Shown piece after piece: positions 1-13,300 of a stretch of 64,000 bases of DNA; the first letter of the stretch is position 1; each line of letters starts with the position of its first letter. The position numbers and the translations under genes are program-made. The notes under the pieces were generated by a model that ran no database searches, was not told where the DNA came from, and saw only the letters and a list, made by a program, of their open reading frames with translations. Source of the stretch: Muricea muricata (lineage: Eukaryota > Cnidaria > Anthozoa > Malacalcyonacea > Plexauridae); the NCBI GenBank assembly GCA_963855995.1, contig OY979719.1, positions 16,401,312-16,465,311 of the forward strand, written 5' to 3'.

Positions 1-477
1 TTGCTTTGGGTTGGGACTTCTTCAAACTACCATTATTGCTTGACTGTTAACCAGTGACTAGTGAAAATGTTTAAGCCGTAATCATTACTACCAGCAGTCG
101 GCAAGCATATTCATATACTGGTACTACATGGCTTTTCATGGTGCTTTGTAGGTGTTCATTAAGTACTTGTTTGCAAAAATTTTTTAATGAGTACTGATCT
201 TGGCCATTTGGGCTAACTTAGTGTAGTGCATTAATAAACATGAGTGAATAAATGAGCAATATATAAAATACAGTAATAAATCTGGGATAGTATATTTGCA
301 AAATTGTAAACAAACATAAGCACTTTATAACTGATCATCACAAAATGACAAAAATAAACGCGAGTTCTTGTTGCATCATGGTGGTTAAGTTGATATATAT
401 AAAATTTGAAACAGTGCAAAATACCCATGAATTAGAAACGCGATAACAAGAAATACAAAGTCTATAATAGGTTTCCT

Positions 478-548
478 ACCTTCTAGTCCGATCCATCAGG
501 CTTTGGAGTTGCATTTTTTGCTTTTGGCCGTTGTCTTCAACCGCTAAC
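478..548 (-). CDS. Possible coiled-coil mini-exon of paralog A
   Basis: The minus strand is open here, coding a Gln/Lys/Leu-rich stretch (QKQKMQLQSLMDRTRR) that ends at a GTAGGA donor. It follows a possible ACGTTAG acceptor at about 549. Composition and size fit the stalk exons of the sister genes, but the ending phase (2) does not match their usual phase-0 rule. The exon is tentative. Confidence 0.28.
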
Positions 549-1627
549 GTGTCAAACCTTCTTTTCTTTCGCGTATACTCACAAACTTCGGATATCTCAG
601 ATTCTCGCCTTTTTTAAAGGAACAATTTGATCCTTTATACCACATTTATTAAAAAATAAAAAACATACGAACTTTAACACATGTCTGAACTTCTATAGGA
701 ACCAAAAATTAAATGAAAAGAAGCCTGAACGAAGGAACCTATACAAGCCGAAGTTGTCACATTTTAACAACTTCGAACAAAAATACGCCATTGCGCAAAA
801 TGCCTCGAAGAAGAAGCTTTGCAGTGGAAAAACATCGCGAGTAACCATGGCGATATTGATATCATTTTAATCCTCTAGAAACCCTCTTTCTCCCTATTGC
901 CCTCAAATACCCACCAAGGAAAACGCGCACCAGGAATAGCTTGACGAATTTAAAGAATTTTTCAATAATTAAATTCCCTACCAGGCTCCAAAAATATGCG
1001 CGCGGTTGCGAAAAAAATTGTCTCACTTCGAATGATCGTTTTCGCGTGCAAAATGCCAGGCGTGCCAACTAATTTTTCAAATAACAACTCACTTTTTAAA
1101 AACACTGGCTTATTTCACCGCCTTCAATTAACTCTCTAGTTTAAGACTCTGTTCACAACTCATTCTGTAATAACCTTAATTGTTTATTGAAAAAAGGTTT
1201 AGTTAAAAAAAAACTTAGATGTTACAATGATGCTGTACATTTGGTACAAGCGCATGTTCTGAAATGTGGATATTTGCAGTTACGCTCTATCACATTTGGC
1301 TTAAAACGCGTCCAAAAATACCATTCTTGGTTACGGAACAGACAAACTTATCTAAATCCGTCATATAATTACGCGATTTATGCGCAGCGAGATAATCTTA
1401 TAATCGTTTATGATTTATCAATGGCACAGTGTCAACTCTGTTTCAGAGAACTTACTGAACTATAACTTACTTAACTATAACTATAAATGAGTTATAATAA
1501 TAAACTTATACACCCACATTTTTCATTGAAAGTTTGTTCTGTCTCCTTCAGACAAGTGGCATGCAGCTGCGAAATATAGGTCATTTGATTCTACATATGA
1601 TATTCGAACTTTTTTTCAAACTATTAG

Positions 1628-1741
1628 CATAGGCGGCCCAATTGAGTGCGTAGTTTGATATAGAGATCAGTAGCGAGCGGTAGCGTATTGTTTACATATA
1701 TAAAACTATATGAAACTACACTCTGAATTGGGCCGCCTATG
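1628..1741. mobile_element. MITE, 114 bp
   Basis: Termini CATAGGCGGCCCAATT and AATTGGGCCGCCTATG are exact inverted repeats, flanked by the direct repeat CTATTAG (1621-1627 and 1742-1748). It lies within the paralog A region. Confidence 0.8.
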
Positions 1742-1986
1742 CTATTAGTTACAAGTTTTACGTACACCGTTTTAACTTTACTCCTCAAACTTGTCATGAT
1801 ACGTTTATTGTCGCTGTAATGGGGTTGCAAAGCAACACGAATTACATTTGAAACAGCTAGATAAGAACACTTATTGCAATTCAATTCCGTTCAAAATCCG
1901 ACACCAATGGCGATCCCGCCAAGTGCACAAACCCGCTGCAAAGTGAAGTTGGTGGGTGCAGTTACAATATAAAGTTTGTAAATTAC

Positions 1987-3358
1987 CAAGTAAAACCATT
2001 GTTTCTTTAAAGTGTGCATCAATTTTTGTCAAGCTGTTGAAAATTTTGTTTAACATGAGTCCTATGAACATGAAATGATTATTTTTGTGCGAGATAATAT
2101 TTTGTGTGAAATTACCGCTCAAATTTCACGAGTGTTGAAAAGTCGAATGATCAAGCCTCAAAACCAACCTAAACATAGTTCAATATTCGTGCAGATTTGT
2201 ATCTATCATTTTGTACACAATATTAAATGCAATTGCGCCAACACTGTTTCTACTATAAACCACATGTTTCTAGTGTATATTATTGTATGATGTTCTGGTT
2301 ATCATAGCTTTAATTATGGCTTAAAATGTCACGTAATCATGGTTGTGTTGGAGTACCAGCGCGCTAATAGACCTGCTTTGACTGTTAGCCTTTTTTCATT
2401 TGCTGTATTTGTCCATCCAAGTTTTTTGCGTAATGTTAACGACATGGGGGATCGTATTGTACTAGGTATACTCACGAGCGGATGATGATACAAAACGGAA
2501 TACGCGTGTTGTTTTATAACACTTGTACGACTTCATTTCGCATTGACTTTGCGTTGGTGTACATGTGATGGGCGCGCAAACTATATCAAGTTATTCATGA
2601 ATTTAATTCACGAATTTCTGTTCTTAGTCGAATTAGTGTTCTTAATCCATTATCAAAATCGCACCATTCTTGAAATCGTTCAAAAGAGGAGCATTAAAAT
2701 ACAAACATACAAACTTACCGCGCAGCTTCACACTTCCCGATGCTACAAGAAGCGCCAGTATAGCCAGGCCACAAGCCAAACCGCTCAACAGCAGCGTGAA
2801 GATCTGGATACAACTGGCGTGTTGTTTGCGAGTGCTATCATTTTTGTATGAATGTTGGCTTGGTCTTCCGGATCTAGTATCGCGGATTCCTTCCCTTCGA
2901 AGCGTTTCTGGTGAATTCGTATCGTACACAATATTGTCGCTGAAACGCGAGTTTCTGAAACTCTCTTCATACAAGTGGCCTCGGTCTGCTTCGTCTTCCC
3001 GCCCGTGATTGTCGTAGGCAAAGTACGCTTGTGACAAACGTGGTACGACATTCTCCGTATTACTAACGTACGAATAACCAGTTGGTAAAGTATCATCGTA
3101 CGCTCTTTCGTAAATATCGTTAGTTTTAGCACGACCTCCTTTGGAGTCGTTCGATTCTCGTCTTTGAGTCGTATTAGCGTCTCTTTCTACACCCAGACAC
3201 AGGGGTGATTCATAAACTGGTTCATGGTTTGGATTTGAGTAAAGATTCCGACCATTCGTTTCGCTCAAGATATCTGTACATTTCGGTACACTCGGGACGT
3301 CTTCTATATCGAGTTCGTACGTTTTGCCCAAATTAATCGTGACATTTTTGCCCGACAT
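1987..3358 (-). CDS. Paralog A: type II single-pass membrane protein, 5' part only
   Basis: First exon 2719-3358 starts at an ATG at 3358 and codes about 213 residues. Residues 1-182 form a hydrophilic tail with 12 tyrosines (14, 40, 49, 83, 87, 95, 97, 112, 115, 130, 145, 171). A basic stretch (SYKNDSTRKQH) precedes one hydrophobic helix at about 183-207, which predicts a cytoplasmic N terminus. The exon ends in phase 1 at a GTAAGT donor (2718). A second exon, 1987-2061, follows a TTCATAG acceptor, keeps the frame and codes an amphipathic segment (NKIFNSLTKIDAHFKETM). It ends either at GTAATT after 1987 or ten bases earlier at ATG|GTTTTA, which would give the phase-0 junction seen in the sister genes. 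The 3' exons, including the cysteine module expected from the paralogs, are not visible and probably lie beyond the left edge. Function is unknown; the tail could bind SH2 or PTB proteins if phosphorylated. Confidence 0.72.
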
Positions 3359-3486
3359 CGTTTTTAATATGTGTAAATTGTGAATGGAAGCTTAATTTGG
3401 TGTTTTACACTACGAATAAATGTCGCCCGTCGACTGCCCTCATGAACGGTTCTCGTCGTTTGAACAGATACCGTATGTGCTTTTCA

Positions 3487-3538
3487 TTTTATACCAAACG
3501 TCAATGGCATTTCCTGTTTCGCTGTGAGTGGTGACTCA
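3487..3538 (-). promoter_or_regulatory. Paralog A core promoter: TATA box and AP-1 site
   Basis: On the minus strand TATAAAA lies at 3487-3493, about 130 bp before the ATG at 3358. A consensus AP-1 site (TGAGTCA) lies at 3532-3538, 40 bp further upstream. AP-1 sites are common in stress- and immune-responsive promoters; activity here is an inference. Confidence 0.45.
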
Positions 3539-3916
3539 GTACAAAAGTTTAGTCAAAGATCAGACCATATATATACGTAAATATATGATCAAATTGAAGC
3601 TATTAAAAAATTCAAAACTTTAGGCAAAAAAGAAATGCTTAAAAAATACGAAAACAACTGCAATTTTGCAGAATACAGCAAATTTCCCTTCAAACTTTAA
3701 GTTGGTTTCTTTTTGCCTGAAGTCTCGAAATTTTTACACCAAATACAACTTTTTAATAGCTTTCATTTGATATGCGGCACAATTTTTGACGTTCAGTGTT
3801 TCAACTAAAAACTCAGAAAAACTAAATCAAATTGGCTTCAACTTCCCCCCTGACTTACGTTGAAGTTTACCTATAGTTCAATCACTTCAATGCCGTACTC
3901 AGGGCCTCCTCGTACC

Positions 3917-3962
3917 CAGGGCCTTTCTGGGCTTGGCTCGCGGGATTTGGAAAGGCCCTGGC
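3917..3962. repeat. Short inverted repeat, MITE-like
   Basis: CCCAGGGCCTTTC and its near-complement GAAAGGCCCTGG flank a 20-bp spacer. This is a hairpin typical of very small MITE remnants. Confidence 0.4.
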
Positions 3963-4853
3963 CATATCAATATGAGAAACGAAACCGCTTGGTTGATTTA
4001 CAACACACTCGATAACGGATTCATGCTCTAAGCAGGTTTTCTTCGTGCGGCTAGTATATTTTTGTACACGAGTGAGGAGTATTTTGCCAAAAACTTTGCG
4101 TAAATTGCTACAATTTTGAATAAATATCGGAGGGGGGGGGGGGGTAAAATCGCTCTATTGATAATTTAATATAAATTTTAAAATGCAGGCCATCGGAAAG
4201 TTGAGATAAGACCCCCTTCTACCCTAGAAGGATTGGCGATTTGTGTATATGTATGCAAGCAGAATTAAATACAGGGTTAAAAACTAGTTAGATGGTCCGT
4301 CATTTTTTCCACGCAGGAAAGTCTAGAATTTCGCGTTTAGACTTTAGTCTTCGCCGGAAATTATCGTTCACTGAAGTTTGGACTCTGACCTTGTGATTCA
4401 TTCCTCGTCACGGTTCCAGTTAGTCACATCGGCAGATGTGTGCTTGGTTCGTGTGATTTTGAGGTCGTGCAGCTGTTTCAGAAGGATACACGTTTTCTCA
4501 GAATTCGTTTCCTAGACATACTCAAAGCACTGGTGTACTCATGTTCAATCAAGTTCACAACTTTAGGTTTTTTCCAAAGCGTAGGGAAGACTTCTTTTTG
4601 GTACTCCGGCTTTCGCGAGTAGCAACATTAGCTAGCATGTAAACTGAGTTGTGCAGAGATTAACGTTTTTCCTCGGAATGAGCAGGATGTCATGAAACGA
4701 ATATGCAGACAAGGGTTTGAGTTATGACATTTTATTACCTAATTAGGTTACTTAGTTAGAATATAATAATTTATACAAATTTACATTTAAAAATATTGTT
4801 CTTCAGTATTCTACGATTAAACACGAAGGATTCTGTCTTAAGTCAGTGTTATG

Positions 4854-5244
4854 CAGGGGCGTAGCCAGGGCCCTGACTTTGGGGGGGGGGGGGCGAGCTC
4901 ATTTAAGGGGTGTCGGGCGACATCCCCACCGAGGAAATTTAACATTCTATATAGGGTTTCTGAAATTCAGAAAAATAAGGGTTCCCCATTCTGGAAGTTT
5001 GGGCAAGAAGAATTTACGAGACCATCAAGTTGATAGAAAATGGAAATGACTTTTTTAGTAATTCAAAGTATATAAATTAAATCAGATGTTTTTTCCTCTT
5101 TTTTTGGTAAACTGGTTTTCTTTCACTATCAGATAATCCCCCCAACAATTTTCTACCCGGATTTCAACGTTTTGAAAAAATGGTTTCTCGGATGATTGGG
5201 GGGGCGACCGCCCCCCCCCTTTCCCCCCCTTGGCTACGCCCCTG
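4854..5244. mobile_element. hAT-type MITE, 391 bp
   Basis: Termini CAGGGGCGTAGCCA and TGGCTACGCCCCTG are flanked by an exact 8-bp duplication GTGTTATG (4846-4853 and 5245-5252). It contains G14 and C9 homopolymers. Confidence 0.88.
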
Positions 5245-5865
5245 GTGTTATGGATCGCGTGTGCTTCTTACAATGCATATATTTACAATTTGCATAATAA
5301 TTATTTTTGTCATTTCGATAATAGCGACGCCATCGTGGATTTAATTTTGATTATTCCTGCCAATTTAGAGCGTTTAAAAGCTGCAGTAATAATTATTAGA
5401 CCAGGCTTACGCAATCGTGGCAAAAAATTATTGTGCACAGCGGTGTACGTAGTTACTGGGAAATAAATGCTTCCCGAGGTCATACCCCTGCAAACAACAA
5501 TTGTTGGCTACCATTTTGATGCTGGAAAAGGCCAAGGTCTATTTTATTATGTACGAACATCCTTCAAACTCACTAAATTGTCGAAACAATTGATTCGAAC
5601 CATGCTATGCTTCATGTTTAGGTGAAGCTCAAGATGGCCAAAATTTACGTTCAACAACCTAAACAGTTTTAATACCGTGTTCTAAAACCGTAACGTTACT
5701 TTTTAAATCGATAGTAGCAACTGCGCAGAAAAAACAATTGAAGGGGGCTGGTACTTAAATGCCAATATGATTTCAAAATGGCGGCCAAGTTATCGGTTGT
5801 TCTTTCATGTGATGATAACAAATATTCCGTTCTTTGCCGCAGTTCCAAAATCGTAATGAAATTAA

Positions 5866-6257
5866 GGTGGCTCGATGGTCAGAATTCATTAGAAATTTTG
5901 TCTCTACGATTAAATGTTTTGTCGTGAATGCTTGAGCTTCATTTTAGTTCATTGCACAGCTCTATAGCACTGTTTGCTGTATTTAAAAAAGAATTTCTTA
6001 AAAGTTTGCATGAACATAGAAATCACGTTTCTTGTTGGAACTCGTTTCTAATTATAAGTTGATTTGCATAAACTCCACACCTTACCTATGACAACAATGT
6101 CTCTGGACATACGAACGGTAGGAGTATAAAACTTTTCCAATTATGAAGACAACCAGCAGAGCTATGCAATGAACTAAACTAAGCTTTACACGCGCTCTGT
6201 AAAAGATTCTATGGCGAAAGAAGTATTATGTGCTATGAGTTAGACTATCGAGCCACC
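5866..6257. mobile_element. TTAA-flanked MITE, 392 bp
   Basis: Termini GGTGGCTCGATGGTC and GACTATCGAGCCACC are inverted repeats flanked by TTAA at 5862-5865 and 6258-6261, as for piggyBac-type insertion. Confidence 0.75.
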
Positions 6258-6416
6258 TTAAAGGCGGTACATTCGTGACTCGTAAAATAAAAGAATAATG
6301 AAGTTATCGTTCCAGTCTAACATATAAAGTTCACTAGCACGGTACACACTATCTATAGGTTTGTATCTGTAGGTTCTGATCTATCGTGACTCGTAACCAA
6401 GTTATCGTTCTTGTAC

Positions 6417-6983
6417 AGGGTGCACAAAAAAAAGGTAATCGAACTTTGATGTGCTCTAGGGCGTTGAATATTTAACATACAGAAATAATTCTTTCGTAGT
6501 TGGAAAGACCAGGCTTTTAGCTTTTATTTGCCATCATTTTTATAAAATTTGAAGAAAAATCAAGCAAATACAAATGCGATAAAAATTGCAGGTCGAAATC
6601 GCATTTTTTCACCGTTGGGAGTTTATTGAAAGTCTGTTGAAATTTAATGCCATTAGGGGATTAAATTACAAAATTAATCGACCATTTTAGCTTAGGTAGT
6701 AAACTTCTGGCATTTTATTTGTGATGTTAATTGTTTCTCGTGACAGATAAATGATTAATGAAATTTTCTTTTCTTATTCGTTGCCCTAATAAATAGTGGA
6801 AATATGCGATTTCGACCGGCTATTTTCATTTGATTCGTATTTGCCCAATCTTTCTTCAAATTTCACAAAAATGATGACAATCGAAAGCTAAAATGATTGC
6901 GAAAGAATGATTTCTGTAGATTGTATAATGAACGCGCTAGAGCACTGCAAAGTTCGATTACCTTTTTTTTGATACACCGTGTA
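6417..6983. mobile_element. Long imperfect-palindrome MITE
   Basis: Left GGTAATCGAACTTTGATGTG and right CACTGCAAAGTTCGATTACC, with flanking A/T runs, open arms that stay similar for more than 120 bp. No coding frame is present. Confidence 0.7.
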
Positions 6984-7137
6984 TAGAGCTCACTGATATG
7001 AAGGCGTTAGTAAGAAAATTGCTTAGAAAATTGCTAATGACTGCTTAGATATACGAATTATATTTTTCCATTTTTATAACACTGGAAATATAGTTCGTAT
7101 CTTCAAACGGTTACGCGATTATAATAATTCAACACTT

Positions 7138-7341
7138 TCACGTGAGGGCTGGACATTCCCAATAAATTATAACGCACTTCATTATCTGGTCCCCGTTTTC
7201 GTCAGTGCGCAGTCGAAATCCCGCATATGTCGATTGTCCAGCACATGTACATGTGTATTTGTTGCCACTTCGTGACAAAACAGTGTGTATTGTTCCATAA
7301 CCTTCTACCGTAGAACAAACGGCGGAGATAACCTTCCAGCC
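7138..7341 (-). CDS. Paralog B terminal exon with Cys module
   Basis: The final exon begins after TCTTTTCAG and codes 67 residues plus TGA. Cysteines fall as one near the start (SAVCSTV), a C-x-C pair (YTCTC), then CVIIYWEC four residues before the end. The same spacing of the last two cysteines (six residues, with Tyr at +4) is found in paralogs C, D and E. Confidence 0.82.
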   Translation of the reverse strand, partial: GWKVISAVCSTVEGYGTIHTVLSRSGNKYTCTCAGQSTYAGFRLRTDENGDQIMKCVIIYWECPALT

Positions 7342-10300
7342 CTGAAAAGATTGGAACACTTTTTAGATACAGATGAATTAATAATTTTCCATTACGGTTC
7401 CTTTCTTCAGATAGATGGCTCTAAGATAGACTGGAGTTTACGAGGGTTTTTTGATTGATATGCATTATGCAAATGTTATCACATTTGTTATTACCATGCC
7501 AAGGTTACTGGATAATGATTGGTTGTACGAAAGCTGGATAGTGCTATCCACCGGATGGTGATTTTTTTCAACTGCCGCAAAAGGGCATAAAAACAGTGAC
7601 ACGAAGAATATTGACCTCACAAGAGATATAAAGTGACTTCAACTTGAAAATGATGAACTTTAATATAACTTTTACAAGTTACCGAAAATAGTTAGAAAGT
7701 TGCAAAAAAATCACTATCCGGTGGATTGCGCTATTCAACTTTCGTACAACCGACCCCAGTACAATTATTTCATTAATTACACAGCAGTACAATTAGTGAT
7801 TTCAAAACTAACAAAATGGCGGAAAGATCACTTGTACTAATCATTAATTATTCTCCTTGTGTATAATAATTTATAGTTATTTATATTATAGCAATACTAT
7901 CATTATAAAGCTTTTTTTTAATTATGCCGTTTTAAAGATAGGTATCCATGCATAATTCGATACTTTTGTTATGATCGCTCTATACGTACCGCTCTTTGTT
8001 CATAAGAAACTATGACTTCGTCTACATTTGCGAACCTCACTTTTGTCTGCCGTGTCTCCTGGTCGACAATGCATGCAGACAGGTTGCCAACACCAGCGTC
8101 TCCTTGCGCACCTGGCAAGCCTTGAGTTCCATTGAAACCACGTGGGCCTTGAGTTCCATTGAAACCACGTGGACCTATTTCTTTGCTTATATTCCTTAAC
8201 TGATAGAAAATAATATTTCAATACTTCATCTTTCTTCATTTCTGCATGCATTGCGAGTAGCTGCCAATAAACCTGGAGCTTAATTTGTTGTTTCTGTTGG
8301 GCATTAAACGTCTTTGTGTGGTTTTGTTCAGTGATGAATATTGGCCTGCAAGCTTAATACATGTTTGTTTGAGGAAAGTTTGTGTGGAGGGAAGGTTTAT
8401 AAAACCCCTAACTCTTTTACACCTATACTCGCGCGTTTTGTAAGTGAAAAACATTACAACGTCACAAATAATTTAATGTTCAGTATTAAGTTATTAGTTA
8501 ACTCCCCGGCTCAAAGAAGTTTATAACTATAGCGTGGCTCATATGTTAAAACTGCTAAGTACACAGCCAAAAACAAACAACCTGTTCGGCCTGATAAAAC
8601 TGAACAGGCTTGAACAATGTCTTGCTATACCAACATTGTTCAATGTTGTCAACAATATTGTTCAGCTTTGTCACACCTGAATTAGCCTGCAATCAGGTGT
8701 AAAAATGTTGAACAACATTGCTGACAACCTTGAACAATGTGGGCAGCAAAACATTGTTCAATGCTGTTTTCATCAGGCCAGAACAGGCTGTTCGTTTTTT
8801 GCTGTGTATAACAGATGTGTGCGGTCAAATATGCTATATATATACATTAACTTTCGTGAGAGACCCATAACGTCGTTTAGCAATACATTGAAATACAGGA
8901 ATAGAGAAACAGAAAAGGAATTAATAGTTCTTATTCAAATATAAATTGTATCATTCCAATTCCGTAGAAATTGAGGCTAAATATGACTCGAAACCTGAAT
9001 GTATCTGTTTGATTCTGTATCTCGAAATAACGTTGTCAGTGTCGGTAGTCATGCAGTTGCAGTGAGTCTGCTATAAGTGGGGCCACTTAGACAACATTAG
9101 TAAACATATGATCCACCACAATTGTTGATATAAGAAGAATATATATACGGAAGCATAAGATACGGAAGCATGTCGTGTAAAGGCTGAGCAAAGGCTGTGT
9201 ATCTGTGTATGATGATTACAGTTTACGATTATAGCTCCCTCGTTGACTTTTTCAAATTTCATGCTTATTATTAGTATGTTTATTGTGAAATCGACATTGT
9301 TTTTCTGCTATGCTGATTGGTCAACGTGCTATTTTGAGCGATTTTTGCATATTTAGCCTCAATTTGTCATATACGGAACTTAGAGTTGTACAATTTATAT
9401 TTGGTGGATGTGAATATATCAAGCACAGCGATCATCCGTGTTCATAACCAGGGTTGCCAGATCACTGCATTTTTGAGGCCAAATCTTCAACAATGCTCTT
9501 TGTTTTTCTTTGTACTTGGCTTTTGTTTTGCTTGTTTACTTGACTACACTAATGACGATTTGGCCTCAAAAATGCAGTGATCTGGCAACCCTGTTCATAA
9601 CGAATGGTCTTCGCTCTTGGTTTTATCGTTTCTGTAATGCTGTCTCATAAATGGTTTTGTGTACGTCATCTAATGCGAAAGAGCGGGTCAGCGATGACCC
9701 CCCCCCCCCCCCGTGAGAGATTAGTGTAATTGAATGTAAATAATTTTAAGTAATTGTCTGATTTAAGCAAAGGTAAAGACAGTAAGGCAAGGAAACAAAT
9801 CAGTACCTTTGTGCTGAGCGTTGAGTTAATGTTTTGAATCGTATTGTTCAGTTCTTGATTTATGGTTTTCATTGTTTCTTTTGTCCTGGTAAGCTTCATT
9901 TGTTGAAAGAAAAAAAAACAATTATGAGAAGAAGAAACCGTGGAAGAGAAATCTAACAAAGTGCATGATAAAGTTAAATTAACAAGACTGGTATACTGGT
10001 ATTATATAACTCCTGGTCAAATCCATTTACGCACATACGCGCAAGTTGTAACAAACCTGCAAGCAAGTGGTAACAAGTCATTTGACAAGTTGTTTTCGCA
10101 ATGGACCATCCCCCTTTTAGACAAACTTTTGAATTATGAATATTCATTAGCACAGCTGGAAAGAGCATCCTAAATTTAGAAAAGTGGTAAAATTTGGTGG
10201 CAAAATAGTATAAAATATGGAAAGTATAGTCCTGTGAAGTTTGCGAATTTTGAATATATTTCTATTATGCGCGGAAAATCACATTTCGAAATGTGATTGG

Positions 10301-13300
10301 ACTTTTCCACGCATAATACAAATTTTAAGTATACAAAATTCGCAAACTTCACAGTGCTATTTCTTCGACATTTTACAACATTTTGCCACCAGACTTCGCC
10401 ATTTTACTAAATTTAGGATGCTCTTTCTAGCTGTGCTAATGAATATTCATAATTCTAAAGTTTGTCAAAAAGGAGAATGGTCATTTTTGTTCCAAGTGGT
10501 TGAAACAAGTTTCAAAAAACCTGCATATTGACAAGTGCAAACATGCTCGATAGGACTATATCAGATTTCTGGTAGAGTTGTTTTGACAACAATGATACAA
10601 TGTGTCAATGTATACTTTACTTCAGTCGTTATGTAATTATCGTCAACATATAGTTAATTTCATCAATGGGGAACAAAAGCTTCTCGACTTTTGTCGGTTG
10701 GTAATTAAAAAGAAAGACTCATAAAGGAGTAAACGTCTAGAAGACGTCGTCATGGTGGGCGCCGAAGCGGAGAAAAGAATAGCCGGAACCATTGACAATA
10801 TATGTTGTCACCGTTTATTCATTTTATTCAATTCACAATGGATTCGAAAAGAATAAACAAGTATTGCTATATTGATTATAGATTCGGGTTTTTTGAGACA
10901 GTCTGTAGGTCGTCAGAAAGTGAATTTCCAGAGTAAGATCCTTTCATTTTCTATGCCCCATTTGTTTATCTGTTATTTTCGTTGTATCAAGGATATAAAA
11001 TACGTAGTATCGATTCGGTTTTGAGTGGTTTTGTGGAAGATACTACCACGCAATTTTGGTCCTACGTGTAAAACGATTAGCAGCGGCTCAGTAGCTCAAC
11101 TTTAGTATAAGCTTTATAGCGGCGAAACGTGTTCTTGCCTGACGAAGGAAGGGTAAAAATTTATGGTGTGTGATGACATCCATCCCTAAATTTTTGAACC
11201 CCCCCCCCCCAGTTGTTACCCCCTCGATCTGTCCCCGAAAATTACTTTATGTATCACCAGTTCAGATGATGTGTCAGTTTGAAAAGCATAAACTAAGAAA
11301 TGTGTTGACTACCACTACCCGCCACCACCGCTTCCTTAATTAATCTATCTTTTAGCCAATCGGGTTTGTTGCATCCACCCGATTAACCAATTAGAATACT
11401 TGCAAGTCTGGAAATGGCAACGGTAGTTGAAGTCAAATCTGAACCTCGCTATTAACATACCTCTATCTTCTGAATCATTTGGTCCGATTGAAGAGAGCTC
11501 AATGCAGCATTCAACATATCAAGCTGATCAGAAACTTTCTTAATGTCTTGAGTTAACTTATTTTGAACCTCGGCTATTTCAGCTGTGTAATTTCTTTCTT
11601 CTAAATGGAACATAGTTGATAGGAAATAATTCAGTCAATATGCCTCCTTCAGGCGAGCACATGAAACTCAACATTCGGGTTCCTGCTATTGTATTTTCCT
11701 ACAACTGAACCAATGTCAATGTTTTGGCGTATTTATATAACTTCATGCATGTGTTATTTAAGCTATACAAGTCACTTGAAAAGGCCTGTTTTTGTATCTG
11801 CGAAACCAGATATATTGATATCTTCTGCGATCCGTGCTGTTAGCTTGTAGCCAAATGTTAGTCAGAGCTTTCGCTCGTCTGACAGATCTGATCTTTCAAT
11901 TTCGAAAAGTAAACATCGCTTAAGCAAGCACAGCCAAGGCGACTTAAAAGAAGACTATGCTTGAGGACACGACAGACCTGTCATTTAGTTACTTAAATCC
12001 TAGCAAATGATGTGTTTAAAATTGAATATGTGTTTTCATCGTCAGTTACCGAAATATTTCACAGCTCCTTTTGTCGCCTATTTTTTCCTGCTAGTACATA
12101 ATCAGTTATATTCAAACTAATGCATGTTTGTTCAATTGTTCATGACTAGTTGTTTTGTAAACAGCTAATTCAAAACACAACATCCTGTGCAAAACCTTGA
12201 CATTCATTTTCATAACAATATCCTTTGCAAACCCTTAAAACATATTGGAAGCACCGTTTGTGAGCTCATGAGAAATTAATCATTTATGGGGGTCATTTCT
12301 TAGAAACATAGTAACTATCATTCACAAATCAGAGTTGCAAAAAAGCCACGGGTATGCGGGTATTACCCGTGAGGAAGGTTTGCAAAATGGGCAGTCAGTG
12401 AGGAAGGTTTCATGTCAACACACTACATAATGTATCCTAAACACTAAACTAACAAAAAAATAATAGATGATGATCCATTCCAGAAAACATGCCTTCTTTC
12501 CAAAAAAAATAGTGATTCATTTGCAAGACTAATTCTGATCTTCAGTTTGTAAAGCCCAACTTTACAACATTTTGAGGAAGGTTTGCAACCTTAGAAAATT
12601 TTGCCCGGAGGAAGTTTGAACGCTTTTTGCAACTCTGTCACAAATACTTGCAATATTCAGCTAGGAAGCTTGAAACTTGTGCTCCTATTACGCTTTTTGC
12701 GCTTAGAGTTTAAGGTTTGCAAAGAAAGCACAACTTTTTTTATAGTTGGCTGGCTAATGATCGATGATAAAAAAAGCTTCGCCTGGCCGAAAAATCCCGC
12801 GAGTCTTGCTGCCAAATGTTTCAACTGCCTACATTATATTGAGTGGACGTGTTGCTAGGTAAAACAAGTGCCTTCTCATTTCTGTGGGTGGAAGACAAAG
12901 ACGTTTGGGCGCAAGAAATTCGAAATGTCTAGGTGGGGTAATTTTAGTAAGTATTATTCTGCATGCATTGTCATTGTATTATTATTTTCGTAGCAACCTG
13001 ATAGAATTATTCACCGATGGCTTTCAGGTATCAAATTAGAGGAAATGATAAAAAAATGGCATCCATGTTTGTAATTTTAAAGTTGGATGAGTTTTCAGAT
13101 TGATATAGTATTTCTGAATCTGCACTATAATATACCTTTAATTGATTGTCCGATGCAATAAATTAGAGTATACGGTTTGGTTTACAATTGTCATGGCATG
13201 CAGAAAGTACTCTGCCACACGTACGTAGTTATAGAATAGATCTAACCAGGAAAACGAACTTATAAAAGAAAATGAATATATTGTTCTATAACTATTTAAA

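Larger units (their letters stand above)
3359..7137. other. Intergenic, paralog A promoter to paralog B 3' end
   Basis: Holds the paralog A promoter signals and four inverted-repeat elements (3917, 4854, 5866, 6417). The stretch around 5,690-5,830 shares ATGGCGGCCAAGTTATCG with 63,350-63,380, a dispersed repeat. No supportable gene. Confidence 0.6.

Noticed and set aside
1187..1465. 92-codon plus-strand frame
   Set aside because: No recognisable domain, no splice or promoter support, and it lies inside the likely transcribed region of paralog A on the other strand.
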